From Hellea sp. (lineage in GTDB: Bacteria > Pseudomonadota > Alphaproteobacteria > Caulobacterales > Maricaulaceae): DNA of 64,000 bases. Below the pieces are notes generated by a model, which was given only the letters and a program-made list of their open reading frames with translations, had not been told where the DNA came from and ran no database searches. Positions 25,443 through 33,071 of this stretch are shown one piece after another. Every line of letters starts with the position of its first letter. Within the stretch, counting starts at the first letter, position 1. A program made the translations under genes and the position numbers. Location: NCBI GenBank assembly GCA_014238285.1, contig JABABK010000001.1:1-64000 (forward strand), written 5' to 3'.

Positions 25443-25979
25443 TCACAATCCGCCCGTCAAAAACCCGCTATTAAATGCCAGGATCGGGATATAGACCAAT
25501 AACGACCCCGCTACATAAATCCCTTCAATGATCCGTTTTCTTCTACTGCCCTCTTCGGCGCGAAAGATGTGCAGGACCGCCCGCCGGAGCAAGAAGGTAT
25601 AAAGCACGTAATAGATTGCGGGGATGATATGGGCCTGAACCGGGTAGTTCGTCATATCGGCACCGAACAGAGCTAGCATCCAATCAAGCTGTGCCAGAAT
25701 GCCCAAAATCCCGAGAGCGGAGTTGATAAACAGCCACCAGATTTCATCCAGCCCGAAAAAGATCAGGTAGAATATAATATAAACAAAAATGGCAAAGCCG
25801 GAGAACAGGAAATTAAACCCTAGATCTGGGTTTTGCCCGTAGGACATGAAAAACCCGGCAGACCCAAAGACGAACATATGGAACAGAAAAAACCCATAGA
25901 TAAACGCCATCGCTTTCCGGTCTGTACCAAAAAGCGTATTGGTTGAGCTTGGGTCTGGTGTTGGTATGTCCTGCGCCAT
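25443..25979 (-). CDS. Integral membrane protein of unknown function
   Basis: 178 residues with five to six hydrophobic segments covering most of the chain (AFIYGFFLFHMFVFGSAGFF; FLFSGFAIFVYIIFYLIFFG; WWLFINSALGILGILAQL; IIPAIYYVLYTFLL; GIYVAGSLLVYIPILAF). No recognised motif. Likely inner membrane. It is bracketed by family B repeats on both sides. Confidence 0.65.
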   Translation of the reverse strand: MAQDIPTPDPSSTNTLFGTDRKAMAFIYGFFLFHMFVFGSAGFFMSYGQNPDLGFNFLFSGFAIFVYIIFYLIFFGLDEIWWLFINSALGILGILAQLDWMLALFGADMTNYPVQAHIIPAIYYVLYTFLLRRAVLHIFRAEEGSRRKRIIEGIYVAGSLLVYIPILAFNSGFLTGGL

Positions 25980-26037
25980 GGAATATGGATTATAGACTAA
26001 TTTGCGGGTTATGCCAGTGGTGGAGCGTCTATAAAAT

Positions 26038-26144
26038 CGCTCATCCGCCGAAGGGCGGCGCCCATGCAGTATTGGAGTTGTGATTTTTTGAAATTAATCA
26101 GCCGTCGCCATAGGCGTGGACCCCGCTCTTCAGCGGGGTGAGCG
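26038..26144. repeat. Dispersed palindromic repeat, family B copy 2
   Basis: cgctcatccgccgaagggcg ... cagcggggtgagcg. Directly followed by copy 3 in the same orientation; the pair fills the 360-bp gap 25980-26339. Confidence 0.8.
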
Positions 26145-26165
26145 GTGGGTTGTGGGTTTTATTTT

Positions 26166-26275
26166 CGCTCATCCCGCCGAAGGGCGGGATCCAAGCAGCG
26201 TTGGGGTTTTGCAGTCTTTCAAAATTAATCTGCCGTCACCTATGGCTTGGCCCCCGCTTTGCAGCAGCAAGAGCG
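26166..26275. repeat. Dispersed palindromic repeat, family B copy 3 (degenerate 3' end)
   Basis: cgctcatcccgccgaagggc ... cagcagcaagagcg. The left half is intact, the right half is decayed relative to the other copies. Confidence 0.75.
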
Positions 26276-26339
26276 ATGGTTTTGGATATGAACGATTTTG
26301 TGGTAGAGTTCATCTTAAGAGAAATATGGGGCGACAATT

Positions 26340-26813
26340 ATGGATGACGACGAACTTAAAATAGAACCAGGCGGGGAATTAAAAAGTTGCGAAACCGAAG
26401 AATGCTTGGGCGCTGGCGCGGCCCTTATGGCTTTACGTCTGGCGCTTGAACTCATCTGCCGAAAAATCCGTGATCTGAATGACAAATGGAACCGGTATTT
26501 TCGCTTATTCATGATGAACATGGCATCTAGTATTGCCTTGTTAATTGTTACAGTGGCTTTACTGGTTGTGGCGATTTTTCTGCCACCCGCGAGAGTCATT
26601 GCCTATGTTGTTCTTGCAATGGCAATATTTTTAATGCTTGTAGCTTTTGTTTATCTTGCTCTGATGATTGTGACCAGTGCTCGTATTGATAAAGCTATTG
26701 AGGAGCGGGATTTATTGTTAGATCGGTTTGCGGACGCCGTCGCTGATATGCAGCGGGAATGCCCAATGATATGTTGGCGCCAATTCGACACGTCAATTCC
26801 GGGGATTTGTTAG
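26340..26813 (+). CDS. Two-helix membrane protein of unknown function
   Basis: 157 residues. The acidic N-terminus is followed by a helical stretch (LMALRLALELICRKIRDLND). Then come two adjacent transmembrane segments at about 62-112 (SIALLIVTVALLVVAIFLPP; VIAYVVLAMAIFLMLVAFVY) and a charged C-terminal helix (RIDKAIEERDLLLDRFADA). No family recognised. Upstream GGGGCGACAATT gives a weak ribosome site for ATG 26340. Confidence 0.6.
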   Translation: MDDDELKIEPGGELKSCETEECLGAGAALMALRLALELICRKIRDLNDKWNRYFRLFMMNMASSIALLIVTVALLVVAIFLPPARVIAYVVLAMAIFLMLVAFVYLALMIVTSARIDKAIEERDLLLDRFADAVADMQRECPMICWRQFDTSIPGIC

Positions 26814-26888
26814 CGGTCTAATAGAGCGATACTGATCAGCTCAGCCCATGAGAATATTTAGAATTAGAGCCGCCCGAAAATTAGACGA

Positions 26889-27338
26889 TTACTTATTGTA
26901 AAACCCTTGGGCATGGCAGTTACTAGAAAAGTTTTTCAGCGTATCCGATGCGGCCAAACGCGAGCCCGGCGCCGCCGGGGGCTTGACCTGTGAATAAGCT
27001 TTCATGCCCTGCAGGGCAATATTGCAGGTTGTTACGTTCATCTCTTTATCAATGTTTACCTTGAGCAAAAGCGCAACCCCTGCGACCTGACCAGCCTGCG
27101 CCCAATAAATTCGGCGGCGCTGATCTGAATATGCATCCGTCTTTTGGGCTTCCGCGATGGCAACACTGAAGGCTTTTAAACATCCCTGATAAAAGAGCTC
27201 TTGCGGAACGCCGGATTTGTACTCAACCATCAAACAGCTATCGATGGCTTGATCGGCATCACTCGTCGTTTGTGCATTGGCCATAGGGACCGCGGTCAAG
27301 ATGAGTGCCGCTCCCAAAATAAGAGTATTTTTTGTCAT
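26889..27338 (-). CDS. Exported small protein, last gene of ubiquitin-domain operon
   Basis: 149 residues from ATG 27338 (AAGGA 7 bp upstream). Signal peptide MTKNTLILGAALILTAVPMANAQ. The mature domain has four cysteines (DSCLMVEYKSG, FYQGCLKAF, VTTCNIAL, SSNCHAQGF), suggesting two disulfides in the periplasm. It starts 13 bp after the 242-residue gene. No family recognised. Confidence 0.65.
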   Translation of the reverse strand: MTKNTLILGAALILTAVPMANAQTTSDADQAIDSCLMVEYKSGVPQELFYQGCLKAFSVAIAEAQKTDAYSDQRRRIYWAQAGQVAGVALLLKVNIDKEMNVTTCNIALQGMKAYSQVKPPAAPGSRLAASDTLKNFSSNCHAQGFYNK

Positions 27339-27350
27339 CTTCACTTCCTT

Positions 27351-28079
27351 TTACTCGGTTATATTTTTTGCGTCCGGGTCCAGCCAATTATATAAATAGG
27401 GCGGAAGCGGGTGTGCGCTGGGCTTTTTATCAACCGTCGTTTTGATCAAATCCATAGTTTCAAATAGAAAGCGATCAACTTTCTCAGGATAATCGCCGGG
27501 TAGCTCTTGCCCTTGATCATGCTTTTCTACGAGCTTCTCACGAAGCGGCGCAAAGACATTGTAGATGGTTGATTTCTCCAAGTCTCTGTTGAGCTGATTG
27601 GCAATGGCTTTTTGGACATTATCGGCAATCTTGGGCGATATTTCATAAGTGTCAATTATGCGCATTAAGTCCTGTGCGTCGCCAGCCCACAGCACGTTCA
27701 AATCGGCGGGCTTAAAGATGATATTGATAAAGGCGCGCGCTGCAGGCGTCGCGACGGGTACAGATATTGTTTGATTATTTAACACCGCATTGACCTGTGA
27801 TTTGTCAGTTCGCGCGAGTTCCCGTAACATATCTTTCTCGGCGTCAGTGATTTGGTTGTCCGCGAAAATAAGCTGTACAACTTGCTTGGCCGTGTCTTTA
27901 TTCATCACCGGATTTTGCTGCGCCGAAAAGTCTTGGTAAAATGTTTGAAGGCTGGGCTCAGAGACGAGAAATTGACCGTCCAGATCTTGGGCAGTTGCAA
28001 TTGCAGGATTGATGAAAGCCAAAGTTGCAATCGCTAGGCAGCTGAATAGGGATTGGTTTTTTATGGATGCTAATGTCAT
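27351..28079 (-). CDS. Exported protein of unknown function in ubiquitin-domain operon
   Basis: 242 residues with signal peptide (LFSCLAIATLAFINPAIATA). The mature part is helical (DTAKQVVQLIFADNQITDAE is reminiscent of a TerB-like acidic helix pair) and ends PPYLYNWLDPDAKNITE. A tail remnant of a paralogue is at 25216-25311. Located 1 bp downstream of the 177-residue gene, so co-transcribed. Function unknown. Confidence 0.65.
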   Translation of the reverse strand: MTLASIKNQSLFSCLAIATLAFINPAIATAQDLDGQFLVSEPSLQTFYQDFSAQQNPVMNKDTAKQVVQLIFADNQITDAEKDMLRELARTDKSQVNAVLNNQTISVPVATPAARAFINIIFKPADLNVLWAGDAQDLMRIIDTYEISPKIADNVQKAIANQLNRDLEKSTIYNVFAPLREKLVEKHDQGQELPGDYPEKVDRFLFETMDLIKTTVDKKPSAHPLPPYLYNWLDPDAKNITE

Positions 28080-28080
28080 C

Positions 28081-28614
28081 TTAATTTAGCGCCGTCACAT
28101 GGCCCAGGTTTTTACACTTCTCGATGGCCCCATTAGCTGTCTCCAGCATTGTGTCATAGCGCGTGAAATACTCTCTGGGGTTTTCATCCATAGCTAGCAA
28201 ATGGGATTTCCACGTATAAACATAGCCGCAAGAAGACGTGTTTAACCCTTGGCCGCTATTGATAATTTTGAGCGCCATATTGCGATATATATTGCCGGTC
28301 TGCCAGTTCACTCGATCATCGGCCCAGCGAAGGTTTTGCTCAAATCCTTCGCCGACAAAATTCGCGCGCATCTGTTGAAGGTCGGGTATGAGGGCTTTAC
28401 ACGCGCTTAGTTGATCCTCCAGAGAATTACCCGTCGTGACTTCAATAGGGCAGTTTTCGAGCACAAGTTTTGAAGTGGCCGTTTTGAAACCAAGCGTGTC
28501 ATAGGTGACAGGGGTTTGCGCCGATACCGCCTGTGTTCCTAGTTGGGTTCCCAGACATAGAACTGTCACTAAGAGGCCTGCTTTTAACGCGCCGTTGTAA
28601 TATTTCCTCATCAT
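28081..28614 (-). CDS. Exported protein of unknown function in ubiquitin-domain operon
   Basis: 177 residues. Signal peptide (ALKAGLLVTVLCLGTQLGTQ ... VSAQ). The mature domain has cysteines in LENCPIEV, LSACKALIP, TSSCGYVY and IEKCKNLG, again consistent with a disulfide-stabilised periplasmic helical protein. AGGA lies just before the start. Six bases separate it from the preceding gene. No family recognised. Confidence 0.65.
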   Translation of the reverse strand: MMRKYYNGALKAGLLVTVLCLGTQLGTQAVSAQTPVTYDTLGFKTATSKLVLENCPIEVTTGNSLEDQLSACKALIPDLQQMRANFVGEGFEQNLRWADDRVNWQTGNIYRNMALKIINSGQGLNTSSCGYVYTWKSHLLAMDENPREYFTRYDTMLETANGAIEKCKNLGHVTALN

Positions 28615-28620
28615 AAATTC

Positions 28621-29178
28621 CTAATAGGTTTCCATCTTATACAGCTTGATCACTGAGCATTTATTGTCGAAGAAATCGCCATCAATCACGCTATCATCAA
28701 TAGTGCCGCTTAAGCCAGCCTTTAGAAATTCCAGCCCGCCTTTTTTCCATGAGTCGGCGCCGGGCTCTAGGTGGAACTTGGTTGTTTCCTTGGTGATATA
28801 TTCGGCGATGCCTTCAACCCTATAGGCTTCTAATGACGTGCCGGGATTAGATAAGGTCGGGAAAAGATTAACAAAGCCGCTGATCTTGCGGGATTTTGAC
28901 AGCCGAGCGTCTTGCCGATCGTTACAAGGGCCAGAACCAGATCGGCACGGTCCCCACGGCACATCGTCCAGCGTTGGAAAGCCTTTTATATCTAGGTTAA
29001 GGCTAAAGCCTCTTTCGCCGTCCTTACAAAGAATGGTGCCGGCATAGGTGCCCATGATCTCCGTCTTTGGCAGTTCTAAATCATGTTCTATAACTTGGTG
29101 ATGGGAGGCGCTGGCCAAGCCGCTGATAAAAACAACCGCCATGGCAAACGCCGTTAAAAATATTGGAGGATTTCGCAT
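28621..29178 (-). CDS. Exported protein of unknown function in ubiquitin-domain operon
   Basis: About 185 residues from ATG 29178 (MRNPPIFLTAFAMAVVFISG signal peptide ending LASA); a GTG at 29199 overlapping the Sel1 gene stop is an alternative. The mature part is beta-rich with KTEIMGTYAGTILCKDGERG, a cysteine-containing loop (GPCRSGSGPCNDRQDARLSK) and a final NKCSVIKLYKMETY. It resembles a small lipocalin-like or beta-barrel module but no family is assigned. Confidence 0.6.
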   Translation of the reverse strand: MRNPPIFLTAFAMAVVFISGLASASHHQVIEHDLELPKTEIMGTYAGTILCKDGERGFSLNLDIKGFPTLDDVPWGPCRSGSGPCNDRQDARLSKSRKISGFVNLFPTLSNPGTSLEAYRVEGIAEYITKETTKFHLEPGADSWKKGGLEFLKAGLSGTIDDSVIDGDFFDNKCSVIKLYKMETY

Positions 29179-29191
29179 CTTCACTCTAGCC

Positions 29192-30499
29192 TTAGTCACA
29201 GGACACTCTTTGTTCGCCGTTGACTTTGTAATAATATGGATTTCGGCAACGCCCTAGCCGAATGTCATCCATTTGATCATCAAACTCTTTCTTTAATCTT
29301 ATACGGCGCGCCTGATCAGTTTCCGCGTTTGCATCTGCTGACTCTCGAAGCAGGCGCTCTCGTTCTAGCTGCTCCGCTTCCTGCTCTGCTTGTTTACGTG
29401 CCTTGCTTTTTTGCAGGTAATCGATGGCAGGCTGATAGCCGAGCTCGGCCGAACTATTCATCGCTTCCCAACCAGCGCCCCATCTATTGGTATTGGCGTG
29501 TAGATTTGGCACACGGTAATTATAGGCCATGCCGGAATAATAGTAATAGGCTTCACCTGAGCCGTTTTCACCGGCTTTTAAAAACCATTCATTGGCGGTC
29601 CCGTCATTTTGAGCTACGCCTAATCCGTCCCTGTACATAAGACCCAAATAGGTCTGTGCTGTCATGTGTCCATTATTTGCATGAGCCAAAAGAATGGGAT
29701 GTGCGTGCAGATAATCTCCCGAATGGTAGGCGGATATGCCGTTTTCTACCCGTCCTGCCGCCGCCACATCGCCTTCAATTTTGGCTTTGTCTGCGGCCTG
29801 TTTTTTCTCAAACCATTTATCAAAATCATCGATATAGAGCTGTTTGTTGTCGTCATAGGTTTTCTTCGCTGCTGCCGATTTCGCCGTGAACGTTTCCTTG
29901 AACCCGCCCTTCGTTCTCATGTCATAAATGTAGTCTACAAGATCACCGCCAGACGTCATATTCCAAAAATGACCTTTGACGCTATCGTCTCTGATATCTG
30001 CGGGCCAACCTTTTAGCCGAAAAACCTGATTAAACAGATTGAACGCTTCTTGCTTATCTTTCTCAACGAAATATCCGCCGTAATACATTCTTGCCAAATA
30101 GTACCGACCGGCTTCGTGGTCATTTTCACTGGCAAGTTTGAATAGCTCAAAAGCCTGTTCCTCAGATTCTCGAACGCCTTCTCCCGTCCAATACATATAG
30201 CCGAGCATAACCCGGGCATGATCGTTTCCGAGCGCGGCTGATTTTTCTAACCATTTAGCCGCCTTTTTTGAGGATGCTTTGACGCCTTCCCCTTCTCGAT
30301 ACATATGACCGAGGTAAAATTGAGCACGGGCATCGTCCTGCTCGGCGAGTTTTTCAAACATTGAAAAAGACACTTTGTGCGCGTCAGCATTGTGAGCATA
30401 TTCCGCATCTTCAAATGACTCTGCCCATGTCAAAACAGGGCAGACGAGCCAAGTGCCTGTGAGCATTATTGTCATCAGTATTTTTGAAAGGTTTTTCAT
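29192..30499 (-). CDS. Exported Sel1-repeat protein in ubiquitin-domain operon
   Basis: About 435 residues. Signal peptide MKNLSKILMTIMLTGTWLVC ... TWAES; ATG 30499 has better spacing to GGA than ATG 30505. Sel1 repeats: AQFYLGHMYREGEGV, ARVMLGYMYWTGEGV, AGRYYLARMYYGGYF and AQTYLGLMYRDGLGV, with an inserted helical stretch (about 170-250) between the third and fourth. The C-terminal part is charged and coiled (KARKQAEQEAEQLERERLL). Likely periplasmic adaptor. It lies 110 bp after the ubiquitin-domain gene and overlaps or abuts the next gene. Confidence 0.8.
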   Translation of the reverse strand: MKNLSKILMTIMLTGTWLVCPVLTWAESFEDAEYAHNADAHKVSFSMFEKLAEQDDARAQFYLGHMYREGEGVKASSKKAAKWLEKSAALGNDHARVMLGYMYWTGEGVRESEEQAFELFKLASENDHEAGRYYLARMYYGGYFVEKDKQEAFNLFNQVFRLKGWPADIRDDSVKGHFWNMTSGGDLVDYIYDMRTKGGFKETFTAKSAAAKKTYDDNKQLYIDDFDKWFEKKQAADKAKIEGDVAAAGRVENGISAYHSGDYLHAHPILLAHANNGHMTAQTYLGLMYRDGLGVAQNDGTANEWFLKAGENGSGEAYYYYSGMAYNYRVPNLHANTNRWGAGWEAMNSSAELGYQPAIDYLQKSKARKQAEQEAEQLERERLLRESADANAETDQARRIRLKKEFDDQMDDIRLGRCRNPYYYKVNGEQRVSCD

Positions 30500-30608
30500 A
30501 ATCATTCCAATTGAATTCGTATAATCAAGCGCGAGGTTTTACTTGACTAAATAGCCCGAAAACATGCCAAAGTACGAGAGCAGCTTTGTAAAGTGATTGT
30601 CCCATTGT

Positions 30609-31259
30609 CTAATTCAGCTTAAGAATCAGGTGAACGATCGCGCCTGACTCTATATTATAGTCATTGATAAGCCGACCGTCTTCGAGGGTTCTGCCGGCAT
30701 AGATCAGCCGCTGCTGGCCCGGCGGTATGCCTTCTTCGTCTTGAATGGCGTCTTTCAGATCGGCGATGGTTTTCAGATTTGTCGACGTTATTTTGATGGT
30801 CTTGCCGGTGAGGGTTTTGACGATTATTTCATCGACGATGACCGCAGATCTTGCCCGCGCCGCCGCGAGTAGAGCTGCGTCGACGCGGCTGCCGGAGCTC
30901 GTGAGACCCGGATGAACTTGCGCGCACATACCGTCAAAGTCCGTACCAATGCGGGGGTCATTAAAATTCCCGCCATATTCCGTTTTGACTTTTTCGCTCA
31001 TAGCGAGCGAGTTGGTCAGCATATATTGCGCGGCGCTATTGATGTCTTTGGAAAAGTGAACTTCGAGCCACTGCGCCCCGGCTTCAAGGTGGCCTTTCAT
31101 TCTGTTTTCTTGAGCACTTTGAGCTCTATAATAGGCCGAGCATTGCAAATGAGCTTTGACGATCTGGTCCGGCGCATAGGATGCCGTGCTTTGCGCCGAT
31201 GCTGTGCTGAAGAATATAAAAGGGGTCGTTACAGCTAAAAGCCAATTTTTCCATGTCAT
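30609..31259 (-). CDS. Exported protein with C-terminal ubiquitin domain
   Basis: 216 residues from ATG 31259 (GGAG 7-10 bp upstream). Signal peptide [20 protein letters not shown], ending ASAQ. Residues about 25-120 are an unrecognised helical domain with two cysteines. Residues 143-216 align end to end with eukaryotic ubiquitin: [51 protein letters not shown] and VHLILKLN. By hand about 41 of 73 positions are identical. The hydrophobic patch (Leu8, Ile44, His68) is kept; Lys48 is Arg and Lys63 is Ser. The C-terminal RGG is missing, so conjugation through the C-terminus is not expected. First gene of the 26.9-31.3 kb cluster. Confidence 0.9.
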   Translation of the reverse strand: MTWKNWLLAVTTPFIFFSTASAQSTASYAPDQIVKAHLQCSAYYRAQSAQENRMKGHLEAGAQWLEVHFSKDINSAAQYMLTNSLAMSEKVKTEYGGNFNDPRIGTDFDGMCAQVHPGLTSSGSRVDAALLAAARARSAVIVDEIIVKTLTGKTIKITSTNLKTIADLKDAIQDEEGIPPGQQRLIYAGRTLEDGRLINDYNIESGAIVHLILKLN

Positions 31260-31325
31260 CACAAGCTCCACTTCAGAGACATATTACTGCTTAATCGCAT
31301 AATAGGCACGAAGTTTCCGCAGCCG

Positions 31326-31345
31326 CATCATCTATACAGATGATG
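31326..31345. promoter_or_regulatory. 20-bp palindrome, second copy of the shared putative operator
   Basis: catcatctatacagatgatg, identical to 18061-18080. It lies 67 bp upstream of the ubiquitin-domain gene (minus strand) and 76 bp upstream of the small plus-strand gene at 31421. The intergenic sequences around the two copies otherwise differ. Confidence 0.6.
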
Positions 31346-31420
31346 TTCGCGTTTTGACGGTTGCTAAAAAGGCGATAGATTAGCCAACACGGCTGGGTCA
31401 AAACATGGGAGGAGGGGGTG

Positions 31421-31561
31421 ATGAAGCGCAATAAATGGAGATCAGTCGTCCTACCTATTGGTCTGATTATTGTTGTGGGAATCATAACGTTTTTTAGAAC
31501 ACCAACCGAACATTCAGACGATTTTCAATCCACTATTGTTTTACCTGAGGGCCAGCCCTAA
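31421..31561 (+). CDS. 46-residue single-pass membrane protein
   Basis: Very strong ribosome site (ggaggaggggg) directly before ATG 31421. The product is MKRNKWRSVV, then one hydrophobic helix (LPIGLIIVVGIITFF), then a short acidic tail ending LPEGQP, stop TAA 31559-31561. Positive-inside rule puts the basic N-terminus in the cytoplasm. It starts 24 bp before the lipoprotein gene, with which it is probably co-transcribed. Function unknown. Confidence 0.6.
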   Translation: MKRNKWRSVVLPIGLIIVVGIITFFRTPTEHSDDFQSTIVLPEGQP

Positions 31562-31584
31562 GCCATGACTCAAAAGGAAACTCC

Positions 31585-32067
31585 ATGTTTAAACTGACAC
31601 CGACTAACGCGGTTAAAGCCGTTCTTCTGACAAGCCTCGTCACAATGTTGAGCGCTTGCGGTGATAAAGCGGCGACTAAAATCAAAGACGAAGCGCCGCT
31701 CGCGCCAGTGATAGAAGAAACGATGAGCATAGCCGCGCCGTTTGTCGGGGCGTGGCATGTGGCAAGGCCGGATGCCCCCGGCGTGATTGTCAGCGTCCCG
31801 ATGGCGACTTGCGACTCGCCTGTTGTCATATCCGAAGGGCCCATGGACGGGACCGACCCGACGATCATATATAAATCCCCCAAAGGCCCGGTGTCGAGTA
31901 TGGCGCTGACTTCGTTTAACAACCGCGTCACCTGGATGCCTATGGATAATGGCCCAACATCACTCATCGCCGAAATGAAGGACGAGGGCAAATTCTGGCT
32001 CTACACTGCGAACCTCGGCAAAGCCGATTGGGACACCCCCAATGAGTATATCCGCTGCGACGGGTAG
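31585..32067 (+). CDS. Lipoprotein of unknown function
   Basis: 160 residues. Lipoprotein signal peptide with lipobox VTMLSAC, acylated Cys about 25. The mature domain (FVGAWHVARPDAP, SVPMATCDSPVVISEG, MDGTDPTIIYKSP, KFWLYTANLGKADW) resembles small lipocalin-like or META-like periplasmic domains but no family is assigned. Followed after 56 bp by a family B repeat. Confidence 0.7.
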   Translation: MFKLTPTNAVKAVLLTSLVTMLSACGDKAATKIKDEAPLAPVIEETMSIAAPFVGAWHVARPDAPGVIVSVPMATCDSPVVISEGPMDGTDPTIIYKSPKGPVSSMALTSFNNRVTWMPMDNGPTSLIAEMKDEGKFWLYTANLGKADWDTPNEYIRCDG

Positions 32068-32123
32068 CCCTTCGAGTCCCGTCGCTACGCGCCGCCTCAG
32101 GATGAGGAGGTATATAAACCACC

Positions 32124-32233
32124 CGCTCATCCCGTGCTTCGACACGGGACCCAAGCTAGGGTTAAGCTTTATCTTTTTTGAAATTGTCCGCTGTCATCTT
32201 AGGCGTGGACCCCGCTCTGCAGCGGGGTGAGCG
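32124..32233. repeat. Dispersed palindromic repeat, family B copy 4
   Basis: cgctcatcccgtgcttcgac ... gcagcggggtgagcg. The right half is nearly identical to the 25314 copy, the left stem differs but is still self-complementary. Between convergent genes. Confidence 0.8.
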
Positions 32234-32257
32234 ACTTCTATCAAGACTGAGATCGGC

Positions 32258-32539
32258 CTACTTTATATATCGCAGCGTCACCTCGAACTCAAACCGTTCC
32301 TGAATAGCCTCGCCGAATTTGTAGAATGTATTATAGACCGGATAGATTTGAATGAGACTAAAGCCCGGCCGCCCCTTAAGCAAAGCGCGGGCCTGCTTTT
32401 GGAATCCCATATATTTATCCCGGTCAAATAACATAAACTCATAGGTCAGTTCACTTATATCGTCAGTCGTGATGTCTTTGACCACATGGCCATTTCTCAG
32501 CAAATCTTTGACGGTCATATGAATTTTAGGCGCGGTCAT
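32258..32539 (-). CDS. Small protein of unknown function
   Basis: 93 residues, soluble, no signal peptide. It reads as a mixed alpha/beta domain (MTVKDLLRNGHVVKDITTDD, FEFEVTLRYIK). No family recognised. The start at 32539 is an ATG; no better one exists. Supported as a gene by codon usage resembling the neighbours and by lack of a competing frame. Confidence 0.5.
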   Translation of the reverse strand: MTAPKIHMTVKDLLRNGHVVKDITTDDISELTYEFMLFDRDKYMGFQKQARALLKGRPGFSLIQIYPVYNTFYKFGEAIQERFEFEVTLRYIK

Positions 32540-32632
32540 ATCAGGGCGTTAGCATGTTTTGCTGTGTTTTTAAAACCCATTGGTTCGGATGAGGAAGGTA
32601 TAATCATCTTCTCTTTCATGCTATGATGTCCC

Positions 32633-32749
32633 ATGCCTAAACTCAAAAATAGACAAAGACGAATTATCACCACAAAACCATTCATTGACGATGGAACTGT
32701 GTTACCGACTTTTTTGTCGACCGAATCATATTATAGTAATTTTGTTTAA
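32633..32749 (+). CDS. Possible 38-residue protein
   Basis: ATG 32633 opens a short frame (MPKLKNRQRRIITTKPFIDD ... SYYSNFV) ending TAA 32747-32749, in the gap ahead of the 64-residue gene. It has a basic N-terminus and aromatic end. There is no clear ribosome site, so it may be chance. Confidence 0.2.
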   Translation: MPKLKNRQRRIITTKPFIDDGTVLPTFLSTESYYSNFV

Positions 32750-32782
32750 TTGAGCTATTTTCAAAATGAAAGGATTATAAAA

Positions 32783-32977
32783 ATGGTTAAGAAAGTTTAC
32801 ACGAGCACGCGGACTACCTCCCGAATAATTGGAAGTGGAACCAAAGAGATAACGACTCACACAGAAGTTGATACCGATAGTTGGAATCCATTTAATAAAA
32901 CTGTAGGTGAGGATGTAGTGTATAAGGACAGTGATGGTAATGTTGAAAAAATTGATAGCTGGGCTGAAAAAGACTAG
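32783..32977 (+). CDS. Small protein of unknown function
   Basis: 64 residues from ATG 32783 with aaagga 7 bp upstream. Thr/Asp-rich and hydrophilic (TSTRTTSRIIGSGTKEITTH, VYKDSDGNVEKIDSWAEKD), with no signal peptide. The local sequence is AT-rich compared with flanking genes. No family recognised. Confidence 0.5.
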   Translation: MVKKVYTSTRTTSRIIGSGTKEITTHTEVDTDSWNPFNKTVGEDVVYKDSDGNVEKIDSWAEKD

Positions 32978-33071
32978 CTAATAGAGTGATTTACAATAGG
33001 CTTTCGTGCCAAAATAATTTCCTGCGGGGACAATCCAAGCCTGTATCGGCGGGTTAGCGTAGTTTAGTATT

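Noticed and set aside
25314-26275. Possible CRISPR array from three similar repeats within 1 kb
   Set aside because: Repeats are about 110 bp, palindromic, unevenly spaced and flank genes; no short direct repeats with unique spacers and no cas genes.
30912-31238. Plus-strand frame opposite the ubiquitin-domain gene
   Set aside because: The minus strand carries a signal peptide and unmistakable ubiquitin sequence.
26889-31259. Bil/BUB-type bacterial ubiquitination operon
   Set aside because: No E1, E2 or JAB-type gene, all products are exported, and the ubiquitin domain lacks a C-terminal GG.
31291-31485. 64-codon minus-strand frame spanning the palindrome at 31326
   Set aside because: It overlaps the putative operator and the small plus-strand gene with a much better ribosome site; product has no plausible features.
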